A stretch of DNA of 64,000 nucleotides, taken from NCBI GenBank assembly GCA_021234155.1, contig JAJEKV010000044.1:12732123-12796122 (forward strand). Reading direction: 5' to 3'. A program made the position numbers and the translations under genes. The DNA is from Isoetes taiwanensis. Lineage: Eukaryota; Streptophyta; Lycopodiopsida; Isoetales; Isoetaceae. Position 1 is the first letter of the stretch. Each line of letters begins with the position of its first letter. This document shows positions 22,187 to 34,170 of the stretch, one piece after another. The notes beneath the pieces are model-generated. The model ran no database searches. It worked only from the letters and a program-made list of their open reading frames with translations, and was not told the DNA's origin.

Positions 22187-25050
22187 TCCTATATTATAAT
22201 GTTTTGCGGTGTTGTATCTAACCCTAGATCCAACGGCTGAAATCTCGGGCTAAGATCTAATGGCCGTAGGAAAAAAAAGGGGGGCCGTAGACGTTTGAAA
22301 TGGCCTGACCTGAATCAACACTTAAGGCGGCACCAAAAGAAAAGACGGCTTCTTCTCATAGGAAATGGTTCTGGCGATTTATTGACGAGTCTTTAGAGCA
22401 TTTGGTGATCTCCGATTTGGTGAAGTGTGCTTTTTGCAGGTAAAGCTATAAGAATCATGCAAAGCAGGAGCTTCTTAGATTCTGAAGCTTCTTTTGGTGC
22501 AGGAGAAGCAACAGTTGCAAGATTCCTTGACTCATATTTAGGGCAATATTTATTGATGAAGGCCATTTATGTAAGCTTCATAACCCAATGAAATCGACTT
22601 GATATATTTCTGTCATGATTTTTATTTCCTTGATATCCATTTGCAGATGGCCTAGGGATCATCTTGCTTTTTTACTGAATTCATTCTTTTATTTTTTCTA
22701 TGAAGTTCATTCTTTTCGTTCTGCTTCACAAGTGCAATCTGGCAACAGAAAGCCAGAAAACTTGCACCTAGGAACAAAACTCAAGAAACTGCTCGCAGTA
22801 GGCAGCTTATATGTGATTAACCTTATAAAGATAAAGGAGATACAAGCTTGCTCAGGGTGATTATTATTAAGATTTAGTTGCATGGTGGTGGTTGTTTTAG
22901 CTCAACATCTTCAAGATGCTGAACCGTTACTTCACCTCACTCTATGTTTGAAATGTTTTATGCATGAAATGTAGATGAGTTTGCTTATGTAGTTTACATT
23001 GCAGAATACAGTTTATATTGCAGAATACAGGGTTGACTTCATGATGTGACCAAGCCGCCCACTAATGTCTCATTGCTAAGTGCAATTTACCTATAACAGC
23101 CATCCATCATGGTTCTGCTGTAGGTTAACGTTTTGTTTGCTTGGAGGAAATCCTATCACATGAAGCTCAGAGAGAGAATGTATGGTCAGTGCTGCTAAGG
23201 CTGAAGCTGCTGTCCAAAAAGAGCTATGGAAAAATCTATTTACTACTATCCTTCATTGTGACAATGGTAGAGCTATTCCTGATATACCAAGCAGTGCAGG
23301 CCTGTTACAGCTAAAAAATAGCTTCATTTCTTTACATCTCTGTCCTACATAGCAGCAGGTAGCAAATAGTCTCACAAATTCTATGCCACCTTTATAATTT
23401 TAGTAGAATAAAAAAAGCAGATGCAGGCTGTGATGTCTTGCTGAATGATCGTTATTGTTTAGAATGGAGAAGGCCAAAGCAGTGCCCTCAAAATGTGTTT
23501 AGCAATGTCAATTGCAGGATCTTATGTTTTTATAATTTTTATTCTTTACGCATGATTGATGGCTTTTTAGTTGGATGCCTTCTTGCCTAATCTGCTTCAT
23601 TTTGATGTAGGGCTAATGGTCTGTGAACATGATATATAGCCAGCAGGGTAGATAAGATCCTCAACAATAACCTCAATAGAACATTAGATGCATCTACGCA
23701 AAGAATGCCAGAAAGCTTGAAGAAACCCAACATCAAGCATTGCGATTCTCAACTACCATATTACCTGGCCTCCATGGGCAATTATCAAGGCAGGTTTTGA
23801 TTTTTTGTTTGCTGAGGAATATAGTCTCACTTAGACTTTGTGAGCAAATAGTCTCAGAAAGTCTATGCCACATTTATAATTTCAGTAGAATAAAAAAACT
23901 GATGCAGATCGAGCTCACTCATTATAGCTGAGTCTATTCTTTTTTACATGTGGTTGAGTCTTACATGAGGAGAACTGCATGTCTAAAAAGTGTGAATCTT
24001 TTGTATGGTTTACATTTGAGTTCGTTCATTATTGGCTCAAACATGGTCGCTAAATTATTTTGAGTCTTGAAAATGGTTATGAGTTTGTTCCTACACTATT
24101 TCAAAAGTTCGCATGGATGGATTTGCATTGTGCAATCGATTGTTTATGCACATAACAGAATTGACGATGATGTTCACTTAGAGATATTGACGTTTGACGA
24201 TTAATGGTCGGTTATAGCAGAGTCCTTTTCGTGATGGTATCTAAATCCTCTGGCTTGATGCTATAAACAATATGTTGGAATTCAATCAACTTGAGCCCGT
24301 GTTGAAGGTATAGAAACCCATGTTAGACAAATCATAAATGTCATACCCCATAATCATAAACATGTTACAAAACATCCAAAGTTTGCCTTTAATTTTTAGC
24401 CAATGTAATGTCTACATGTAGTCAACCACATGGAGTGCCCACCTTTGTCATAGACGTGAGTAACATTTTTATAAATATGTTACAAAATATTCAAAGTTCA
24501 CTTTTAATTTCTTGCTAATGCAATGTAGTGCCCACCAATTCTTAGCCAATGCAATAGAGTGCCACCAAAGGTGGGCAATTTGCTATAACATAGCGTGACA
24601 ACCGCCTATGCCCTACATTAGGGCAAAGGCATTGACACATGCCCCTACAGAAATAAAAAAGTTAACATTGACACACAACCTATGTATACTGCAACATGCA
24701 ACTGTTATCCCCTATATGATCATGTGCATCTTCCATAGTTTCTTAGAATGACAGAATTCAAAAGGAGGAATTCTCTATTTTTCACATTTTTTTCTAAGCA
24801 ATGTTCGACAGTGCAAGATGATCAAGATTCCATGCTAGGCTTAAGGTTTAGGTTCGCTGCAGTTTTAGGTGTGTGCAGTGTAGATGGTAGGTGCATGCAT
24901 GCGTATCATCTACATGTTTTCAAGTAAAGCCCAAGAATACTAGGCATCATTATTACTACGCGCTTTTCACATTACAGCCAAAACATTTACAGGCTTCCAA
25001 CCTATGCCCATCAATTTGAGCTGGCTTTGTTAGTTTCTCTATGTTGTTCT
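22187..25050. mobile_element. 2.9-kb segment present in one duplicate, absent in the other
   Basis: The two copies of the insertion agree up to TAGATTTCTGTTTAAGATAATC (22186 and 32059) and again from GTGTACTAACTTCTCATTC (about 25054 and 32063). The 2.86 kb between them exists only here. Near its right end (24957-25007) it shares TACGCGCTTTTCACATTACAGCC-type text with the DNA just before the Helitron 3' end at 57825, but lacks the terminal hairpin. It could be a truncated Helitron insertion, or the segment was deleted from the other copy. A possible exon with donor TTTGCAG|GTAAAG ends near 22440. Confidence 0.45.
24362..24590. repeat. ~115-bp degenerate tandem repeat
   Basis: ATGTTACAAAACATCCAAAG at 24362 recurs as ATGTTACAAAATATTCAAAG at 24477. 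Both are followed by a TTTAATTT...GCTAATGCAATGTAGTGCCC-like block, and a third partial block starts near 24535. It lies inside the segment specific to this copy, as expected for subterminal repeats of a DNA transposon. Confidence 0.45.
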
Positions 25051-27068
25051 CGCGTGTGTACTAACTTCTCATTCATATTTGGACTTCTAGATCCTCGGTT
25101 CCCTATAATATAATATTCCGGCTTTTAGGGATCTTCATAGTTAATATAATTTGTATTGATGATATAATTTGACCCCGATGTGGTTTATTATAGCCTAATC
25201 TAACCTCTTTGACTGTTTAAGCGGCATTACGCTTTTGTTTATTGGTTTCATGATGTAGCCCCTTGATCTACATGTGAAGGAATTTTTAAATCTTGAATCT
25301 ACAATTGTCATGTTTTTGTACATCTTCTCTTCTCCCTATACCAAATGTATCTCATATATTACGCTAATGTGAATACAATGCTTTAGCTACCTCTGTTCCT
25401 ATACCGACTTCCTTTCCTCCTGTAATTAGTCTCTAGTCCTGTCCATATGTGTTCCTAATTGCTCTAAGCTTTCAGGTGTTATGATACGTGTTTCGGGATC
25501 TTCCTCCTATGACTTTGCTCCCGCAAAATAGCATTACCTTCTCCTTAAGTCCCTTTGTTTGTGTTTTTTAGTGTCACTAACATCTTGTGTAGTTATTCAT
25601 GTCCTCTTTGCACATTTCCCTTAGCGGACTTCTTTTATTTATTGGTTTGTCATCTTTGTTACCCTATTTGTTCTGCTAAAGAATTCTCTGAGGGAGGCTG
25701 CTTTACTCTTTTCTATTTGTACTAGGAGATAAGTTGTCTCACCAGTCTTCTCAAATGCCGATGCCTTCTAGGAGGCCTCCCCTTTGGGGTCCCCAAAGGG
25801 TGGTCTACTACTGTCTCTACTTTTAGTCACCGCTTGGGCATCATCATCATTATACTCAACCAACCGGCCAAAGCTGATAAGCAAGCAATGAATGCATTTG
25901 GCCCTCCGATCCATATGCCCTCGGATTTTCCCTTAAGCATGGCCTTCTTTCATGATAATCTTGCCTCGAACCACACCCTTCTTCTTTGGGATAGAAGTGA
26001 GCCAACATGAAAAGCCAAACTCTTTCAAGATTCCAATATTAAGGCTTTCAAAATCTGTTAGACTCAACACCAAAAGCGGAAGCAATGCAACCACACTCAT
26101 AACGCCTTCCAAGACCTCACCAACACCCGAAAGGTGAGCTAAGGCAACTGTTTCTTGTAAGTCACTTTGCACACCTTAAGCATCCCCATCTACCTAGAAA
26201 AGTTTCATACAAAGAAACAACCACAGAACCAAGATGCCAAATACAACTTTTACTCGCTCAACACGAGGGGTAAATCATTGCAAAATAAAGGTGCCTAAGA
26301 TCTTAGAATTTGAATAAGTCTTGAGCACCAATCGTCAATGACCGGACTGTAGATCAAGAAGATGTGTGCCATACCCCAAGTTCTCGGCGGTACCTTAGCG
26401 GACAAGGATAGAGAGACCGCGACAGCTCAAGTTCGTTGCACGCTCCAATCGATCCCGATGCCTTACCATGTCGACTAAAGAGACGGTTTCTTTTTCATGT
26501 TAATAAACCGAGGAAACTCAACTAGGTGCTATGGCATAAACACCTCCCAAGATAGGAGCTAGAACCCAAAAGTGCCTCCCGAAGCCCCCAAATTGCGGTG
26601 GAGTGCAATAAATTTCCTTACTGCGGTGAGTGCGACCTTTCTATCGACACGAATCGCGAAAAGAACTAGCCAAGCAACCCACTAAAGAGAAGGATGTAAA
26701 TCGTGCCATACCATAAACCCCTGTTGGAATCTCCTCGATTCGCACCACCGAAGCGGGAAAGATTGATGCGGAATGGCGACTCCACAATCGGATTTGATCA
26801 CGGAAGAGCGGGCAAGAAGGCTTTCTAACCTGGTCTTGTCTTTGGGCGGGGAATCTTTAGAAGTTTAGGCGAACACCTAAGATGCCTTTGCTACAAAAAC
26901 TTGAAGCTGCGCCCACCTTCAGAAAATCTGCAAAGAAACCATCAAATGAAGAAGCCAGTAGCCAGGTTTTCCACTGGCTACTCATCCGGCGGACCGAGAT
27001 GCACGCGACCTCAAAGGGATCGGGCGGCGCGCCGCTAGCCGCTCTAAACCCTAGCATCCCCCTTCATC

Positions 27069-28244
27069 TTCCTTTGGCTCTCCATCCATTAAGCCTCTCT
27101 TCCCATGGGCATTATTCTATCCGCTTTCTCCATATCCTAATGCATCTCCTTTCCTCAAGGGGTTGCTAGCTGCTTGGGAGACTGTGCGCACTTTGTTTCA
27201 GTTCCATCCAATGGCCCACACAGATCCTCTGACCCGGTTGTTGGTGGATCCCTTTGGGTGGCGGCCAAGCGGTGTCCCCCTGGTCTCTTGTCCATCCATT
27301 GGCCTTAACATCGGTGGCGATCGGCGGAGTGTGCTCCACAGTATCGCATGGTATAATGAGACAAGATTGTTGGCGTGGAGTGAGTTCAAATTGAAGTTCC
27401 TTCTCCTTCATTGGGGCCCGGGGCATTTGGGAGAAAGTAGCTGCTACACTTCCTCCACATCCACAAGGCGTGGCTCCCTCCCCGGTGTTAAGGGGAAGAG
27501 CACGGTGCACTTTCGATGTATGTGGTCTGCTTCATCACGAGGTGTTGCCTCCATCGCCAAAGTGGCCTTTAGTTATCCCCCGAGCCTCATCGTAAAGCGG
27601 TTTGGCGATGGGTATGGGATAAATTGCTTCATCCTAAGCTATCCATTTTATGGTGACGGATCACTCATAGATGCGTCTTGGGTAAACACTTGTTGTTCAT
27701 CGATTTCGTCCGAAGTCTCGTGATCCGCCCTCTTGCCAGAGGGATGAGACAATTGAGCACGCTTTTTTTCTTGTGTCACCATGTTCGACTTGCTTGGCGT
27801 TGGCTTACGAAGTCTTTTTCCATTGTGACTTGAATAGCCGGCGGGTCCTATTCTCGGTCTATCCTAGTTCTTGGGATAAGTTGGCAAAGAGGGCTTTCCA
27901 CTTAGCATCTGCTTGGATCATCTGGTCCATCCGGAAGAGGCGAAATCTCCTCATCTTTAAGGGATGACTCTTTTTAGATACGCAAGTGCTTAGCGATGCC
28001 AGTAGTCACATTGTGAGAAAGGCGTGCAAGTGTTCTACCTTAAAGGTTGACATCAAAGTGTCATTTTCACACCTACTCATAGCAAAGCAGTTGTGCTCAT
28101 GGTGATTTGTGTTCTCTGCTTTTCTATGTTATGTATGTGGTGGGTAGTGTTGCTCTAGTGGATATCTTCTCCACTGGGTTTTGAGTCCCCCATGTACTCT
28201 TTGTATTCTTTTGATTAATAAAGGTCCACGTTCATCAAAAAAAA
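27069..28244 (+). mobile_element. LINE copy 2, 3' part, with poly(A)
   Basis: This part resumes exactly at the duplicated TTCCTTTGGCTCTC and continues the LINE to AATAAAGGTCCACGTTCATC and an A8 tail (28237-28244). Readable pieces include WYNETRLLAWSEFKLKFLLL and SSWDKLAKRAFHLASAWIIW. Together with 19326-20767 it makes one 2.6-kb truncated LINE. It is followed by block F, as in copies 1 and 4. Confidence 0.82.
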
Positions 28245-29205
28245 TGCGTTTTGTCTAGATTGCTTTAATTTGTTTACTCTTGAAGTTTGTCTAGAGTTAC
28301 CACTTGCTTAGCCCACCCAGATGTTCATGCAATTTATCGATGAGTGATTTGGTAACAATTTATATAACATGCAAGTCTAGCCACATCTTTGTAATACAAA
28401 CAACCCAAATATTTGTTCATAAATTTAAAATTCTATGTTTAAGCAAGGAAAACATAATCAGTTGCATGGAAATAATTTAAGAAAATAGACATAATTAGTT
28501 GAAAAAGTCCTTACAAAAAAAACATTTAGCTGAAAACTTCTTCACAAAGAAACATCTTGGTCCGGACGGGACACCCATCGGACCACATGATGTGTTTGTT
28601 ATGCTTTCGATACTGTTTGTAAAAATTGCATGATGCTTATTCAAACAATCGCAATACAAGGTATCATGGTCCCCTGTCATCGATATGTAGAAATGAGTCT
28701 CCTTTATAATTCTTCTCTCATTTTCATCCAAACTTGGATCATCTGACAATGTTGCATGTCTATATGTAATATGAACTAAAATTGTGCATTGATCATTCTT
28801 CGATTAGCAGACTCTGTATCTCTTCTTTGAATCTTAAAAGTATAGTTCTCGGCAAAATCTATAATAGAAATTATGGTGTCCTTTGGAAGTGTTGCCAAAC
28901 ACTCCCGAATTGTTTGGCCGCCATCTCCCCTCATAATTATGTGGTATACATTCTTTTAAAACTTTCTTGGCTTCTGGATAATCTCTACCTGGTTGTGCAT
29001 TTGTAAACTAGTTTGGTGGCTTGGTTTACTAGATATCTTATACTCTCCCTTACCATCGGGCTCGGGTTCTCCTATGGGTTCAAGTACCTTGAAGCAACGT
29101 GTAGTTGAAGTATGCTATTAGATTTTGCAATATGCTTAGGCTTTGAATGAGACATCTTGATTTTATTTTGTTTTTAATGCTCACGGCAAACAACTCTTGT
29201 CAAAG
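28245..29205. repeat. Flank block F, copy 2, with DDE-transposase fragment
   Basis: This block matches 18359-19325 over about 0.96 kb. The minus-strand DDE fragment is present (DDPSLDENERRIIKETHFYI at about 28690-28750) but carries more frameshifts than the first copy. Sites that read CTG or CAG in the first copy are often altered here, for example TTGGCTTCCTGG against TTGGCTTCTGG and GCTGAATC against TTTGAATC. Confidence 0.8.
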
Positions 29206-30637
29206 AATAAAGAAAGTAATGACGTTTGGTTATGTATTAAGGTTCATCCTATAGTCACCAATGAGCAAAGGGCCACTTTGGAGGTTGAGATCAGCTAGAA
29301 TGATTTAGGCGAGGCCACATTTTCTCTCAAGAGGGGCAAGTGTCGGGTCTTGATGGTATTCCGGTGGAGTTTTCAGGGAGTATTGGGATTAGCTTGGTGC
29401 GGATGTGTATGGCGCTTTTCGGGGATTTTAAAAGGCAGAGGCACTGGACAAAATCCTCAACTACGGTTGCATCTCGCTTATTCCAAAATGTAAGGATCCC
29501 TCTTCCATTTCAGATTGGCCCCATTACTTTGTTGTCCTCGGTGTACAAGTTCTTTGCTAAAGCTTTTGCTCGAAGCTTTGTGGCGTGCTTACCGGTCCAT
29601 CTCTTCCACAGTCGGGGTTTCTTGCCTCAGGTGTATCTTGAATAATGTGGCGGCGACATATGAGGGTCTCTATTGGGCTAGAATGCATGGTTACCCCATT
29701 GTAAACTTGAAGTTGGATTTTGCAAAAGCATATGACGGCACTTGTTGATTTGGAGTTTCACGGGCGATTGCCTTTTACGTCTTGGTTTTGGTGCCCCGGA
29801 TTCATAGCAGCGGATGTTATGAAACTTCATTATTTTGCTCGTTCTTGAGTTCTTTTTCAAGGAGAACCATCAACATTTTTTTGGTGGGGCGTGGCATTCG
29901 CGGGTAAATCCTTAACACCTTTGCTTTTTACAATTATGGCGAGATTCTTTCTCGGGCCTTCTCTCTTCTGCGGTGCGGGAAGGCATCTGCATGGTCTTCC
30001 CATGAATAATGGTTCAAAGCAGATCTGTAATCAATATCACGGATGCCACTTTCTTGTTCTTAATGGGCGATGAGCGAATTTGCGAGAATAGCGTTTCCTT
30101 GTTGGACAGTTTCTCTTTGGCTTACGGTATCTTTGTGGGGTGGCAAAAAGTGTATTTTTGGGGGCCCTAGACTCTCCGGTCGCCGTCTTACGTGGTTGCA
30201 TGGGAAGGCAACTAAGCTTCTAGGCATTCGGTTGGTATACACCTCTCATCCGGAGGCGGCGTGGGATGTCATTATTAAGGGGTTGGAAAGGCATTTGTTC
30301 TGGTGGTCCACGGCTAAGTTATCCATGGCTGGTCGTGTAAGCGTGGCAAAGTCGGTTCGAGTTGTACACATGTCTACATGACATCCATCTTGGCCGGGCC
30401 ATGAGACAAAGATGCGACTCATTGTTTCTGGTCCGGGAACTTCATCAGGGTGGGCGAAGAAGGAGGCGATGTTAAAGTTAGTTGGGCTTAAGTGCATTAT
30501 GCCTAAACTTTGTGGGGGCTGGGGATGATTCACTTTCTTCTCGAGCAAGGTGTTGATTTCTAAGTTCATATGGCGGATTCTCAATAATTTGATAATTCTC
30601 GGTCTGCGTCTCTGGATGTGCATTTCCTTTGGCTCTC
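29206..30637 (+). mobile_element. LINE copy 3, 5' part
   Basis: This is a duplicate of 19326-20767 from the pre-RT linker to TTCCTTTGGCTCTC (30624-30637), where the same poly(T)-led insertion begins. The RT text FAKAFARSFVACL and TFYVLVLVP is readable in pieces. No 3' part of this copy is present in the window, so the duplication ends inside the insertion. Confidence 0.82.
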
Positions 30638-32698
30638 TTTTTTTTTTTTTTTTTATATATGACTACAACATCTGTCCAATTACACATTCTTCCTATTATT
30701 TCATGATGCTAGGACTTAATGTTACCTATGCTTAACACCCCATATATAGGACTAATGGTTGAATAGTTAATTGAACTAAATACAATATCTATACCTAATA
30801 TATCGAATATTAATTCTATTTTCAATTATTTTCCACTTTCCCCTTCGACATTTTGGTTAAATGCATTTTAGGGCTAAACACATTGTTTTTAAACACATTA
30901 CGGTTAAACGCATTTCAAGCGACTAGATCCGTCCGATTACACGGTTAAAATATTTGTTCAAATGACTAAGTCTATACTCTTCCCTATTTGTTTTTTTCTG
31001 AGCGATGAACAAATAGATAATTGTCTAAATGTCGAAAAAACCTTATAAACCTAATATGATGTCTATTATCCATAATATTCCACTTTCCTCTTCAACTTTT
31101 TAGATAAACGTAATTTAGGGTTAGGTTTCTCTTGCTCACGACACTCTGACCTTTGGCGATGGCAGCCGATGTCTTTCTAATAGAATGCTCCAAGCTGGCC
31201 TCTCAGACGGTTTTCCATGATAGTATTTTTATCCGATTTTCCAGCTAAGTGTTCATGTGTGTCCTCTTCTTAAGGCTATCTCGTCTTTACGCATCTTGAA
31301 TCCATCGGTTTGAAGTTTGCTTACAAGCTATGCTCGAGAGGTTTATGGGTAGACGGAAAGGAGGCTTCAATAAAGCTACCTTGATCGAGAATCTGGGAGG
31401 AGAAGCTAAAAGCTGAAAAAGAGAAGGAAGATCTTTGATTATCACAAGCCCCGCCAAATTGCACGGATCTGAAAAAAACCCCATTAATCTTGAAGGGGAA
31501 GCTAGCTCTACTCATGTTGCGCAGAGAAATTCCCATGTCGGTTGCTTGCACTCCGAGATCCTCGCGACTATCGGGTTCAAGCAGATCATCTTTGCTCCAA
31601 ATGCTACCAATGTTCAGTCTTTGGAGTCCCAACTATCGATCTATCTTCACAAATTACCCCCAATTTTTTACGCAGAAATTTGGAGTTCCTCGGACGATTC
31701 TACAAATAAGGTTTAGGATCATTTTGTATTATTACATCTTCTTTCCTTAACCCCAAGATCTCCATTAGATTTAACCCTTTACCTTAATATTCTGATTTTT
31801 CGGTCTATTCTATTCCTTAATTCATGGGTTGTTTACCTTTGATCATGGATGGTTTACCATCGATTATTCTGTCCCTATTTCATAGGTTATCGTAACATCT
31901 AATCTTATATTATAACTTAGGGTATTTCTTTTCCTTATCCATTTCTCTAGTCTAATCTTTCTGTTTACATTATTCCTTTCTATTAAGTTGATTACTCTTT
32001 ACATCAACCATATTCCTGTATTCTTCCTTGAATCCTTAGATTTCTGTTTAAGATAATCACATGTGTACTAACTTCTCATTCATATTTGGACTTCTAGATC
32101 CTCGGTTCCTATAATATAATATTCCCGACTTTTCGGGATCTTCATAGTTAATATAATTTGTATTGATTGATATAATTTGACTTGGTAGTTTATTATAGCC
32201 TAATCTAACCTCTTTGACTGTTTAAGCGGCATTACGCTTTTGTTTATTGGTTTTCATGATGTAGCCCTTGATCTACATGTGAAGGAATTTTTTTAAATCT
32301 TGAATCTACAATTGTCATGTTTTTGTACATCTTCTCTTCTCCCTATACCAAATGTATCTCATATATTCTGCTAATGTGAATACAATGCTTTACTACTACC
32401 TCTGTTCCTATACCCGACTTCCTTTTCCTCACGTAATTAGTGTCTAGTGCGTCCATATGTGTTCCTAATTGCTCTAAGCTTTCACTTTGTTATGATCTGT
32501 GTTTCCAGGATCTTCCTCCTATAACTTTGCTCCTGCAAAATAGCATTGCCTTCTCCTTAAGTCCCTTTGTTTGTGTTTTTAGTGTTACTAACATCTTGTG
32601 TAGTTATTCATGTCCTCTTTGCACATTTCCTTAGCGGACTTCTTTTTATTTATTGGTTGTCATCTTTGTTACCCCCTGCATTTCTGCTAAAGAATTCT
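30638..32698 (-). mobile_element. Partial second copy of the inserted retroposon
   Basis: The copy begins with T17 (30638-30654) at the same LINE position as the insertion at 20768. It matches 20768-22186 and then 25054-25687, skipping 2.86 kb. Similarity stops at AAGAATTCT (about 32698). The remnant of the 182-codon ORF lies at 31150-31716 with several indels. This copy shows that the retroposon was already in the LINE before the block was duplicated. Confidence 0.78.
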
Positions 32699-33884
32699 TT
32701 TGTTGCATGTGATGGGTCTCAGTATATAACAAGTTGTATATAGGCTCGATCTCGGTTTTGAACACTCCACATGTTTATATTATGGTATTTCTTGTTCACA
32801 TAGTTGTTTATGGTGAAGGGCGAGTAGTAGGATAAGTTCATAGTTTACACATGTAAGCCAAGTACATGACAACCATGTCTAATGCTTGTTTGTGTATTGT
32901 TTGGTGCGGTGTTAGAGCTTATCCTTCCATATGATGCTATGTGGTTGAGTTATTTCTTTGCCAAAATGGACTCAGTTTTCTTAAAAATGACAATTGGTGA
33001 TATCTACAAACTTATATTCTGCTATCATGCTGCATGAACCTCTGTTGCTTAATGCAGACTCTTATATTTTCAAATTTGCTGTTATAAACTCAGTATTTGG
33101 ATCTTATGTTCTAAGTTACTCTTTCTTTTGATATTATTTTCTGTGTTATCTTTTGTTCTATATTAGATTTTGTCTTCTTGTATTTTATCTTCTCAACGTG
33201 AAGTATTCCCCTTGTTCAATAGTATTGTTTACCTTTTTTCTTTTCTTATGAAATGGCTTCAACCAAAAGGTTTATTCTACCTGTTAGGTTTTCATATTTC
33301 CTTCATTCCTCGTTGTATGACATGGTTTTCTTCTCATACCATAGGGTAATATAGTTGCCCAAAGATTTCTGTATCACAATCATTAAATATCGTAGGTCTT
33401 CTATTAATTTTGCTTGGTCATTTGCAATAGTCCTTTCGTGTTTAAATTTTTCTTTACCATTTTCCGTTGGTATGATATAATCTGTGTCTCTGCTCTTTAT
33501 TGTTAAGAAATTTCTAATGTTGCTTGTAGCCTTTCTTCTCTTAGGTGTATGTATCCTTTTCATGTTTTCTCGCATAAGCTTCTGGTCAATTCTTGTGCTA
33601 AATATCTTTGTATCTTCAAATGATCTAAGATCTATTTATAAGTTTCCTCGTGGTCTACTATTTCTTCTCATATGTTTTTCTCTAAAGTTTTGGTCTGTTT
33701 TTATTAAACATTGTCTATGTAATTCTTAAAGGGTTTATCTTGTTAATGGTCTTCATGATTGGTCTACTTGTCTTCTCAAATCAAGGCTTGGTCTAGGCTT
33801 ACACCTAGTCTTTTCCAAGGCTGCATGTGTATGGTCTTTGAGTTCCAAAAAGTTGGTCTCTAAGGCTTAGGGTCATCTTGATGA
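32699..33884. other. T-rich DNA with no recognisable gene
   Basis: The stretch is strongly T-rich on the plus strand with long pyrimidine words such as TTCTTTTGATATTATTTTC. One minus-strand frame of about 90 codons (33303-33575) is Lys-rich but resembles no family I know and is compatible with chance in T-rich DNA. No repeats shared with the rest of the window were noticed. Confidence 0.4.
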
Positions 33885-34170
33885 TCGGTTTTTTTTTGCG
33901 TAGTTTAAACCTTGATTTTGCTTACATTGAAAACCTTCGGTTCGCTACGCGAAAATAGTTTTAAGCGTTAGCTGAAGGTTTCGCTACGCTGGCGAAAAAA
34001 AAAAAAAAAAAAAAAAAATTAAGTTTCGCGTAAGCGAAACTGAAGGTTTCGCTTACGCGAAATTTTTTCGACGCCGGAAATTTTTTTGGACGTATTTTTG
34101 ACGTATTAAACGTCAAATTTGTGCCGTATCAAACGAAAAATACGTATTACGTATAAAACGTATACAGTAT
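33885..34170. repeat. Poly(A/T) block with perfect CG-containing inverted repeats
   Basis: A run of 24 A precedes a perfect 16-bp inverted repeat, TTTCGCGTAAGCGAAA (34024-34039) and its complement (34047-34062), with spacer CTGAAGG. Related words (GGTTCGCTACGCGAAA, GGTTTCGCTACGCTGGCGAAA) lie just before it. ACGTATT-type words repeat after it (GACGTATTTTTGACGTATTAAACG, CGTATTACGTATAAAACGTAT). CGACGCCGGAAA at 34066 echoes the block at 15640. It is non-coding and of unknown origin. Confidence 0.6.

Larger units (their letters stand above)
20768..27068 (-). mobile_element. 6.3-kb retroposon inserted in LINE copy 2, 14-bp TSD
   Basis: LINE copy 2 is split here. The 14-mer TTCCTTTGGCTCTC is present at both edges (20754-20767 and 27069-27082), and uninterrupted copies at 16247 and 54255 have it once. 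The insert begins with T21 (20768-20788), so it is a retroposon in minus orientation with its poly(A) tail on the left and its 5' end at 27068. Near the 5' end (25900-27060) minus-strand frames such as SSQWKTWLLASSFDGFFADF look like the remains of an ORF1, though I cannot assign a domain. The middle is mixed and contains a segment absent from the second copy. Confidence 0.75.

Noticed and set aside
33303-33575. 90-codon minus-strand ORF in T-rich DNA
   Set aside because: The Lys-rich composition follows from T-rich plus-strand sequence; no domain or neighbour supports it.
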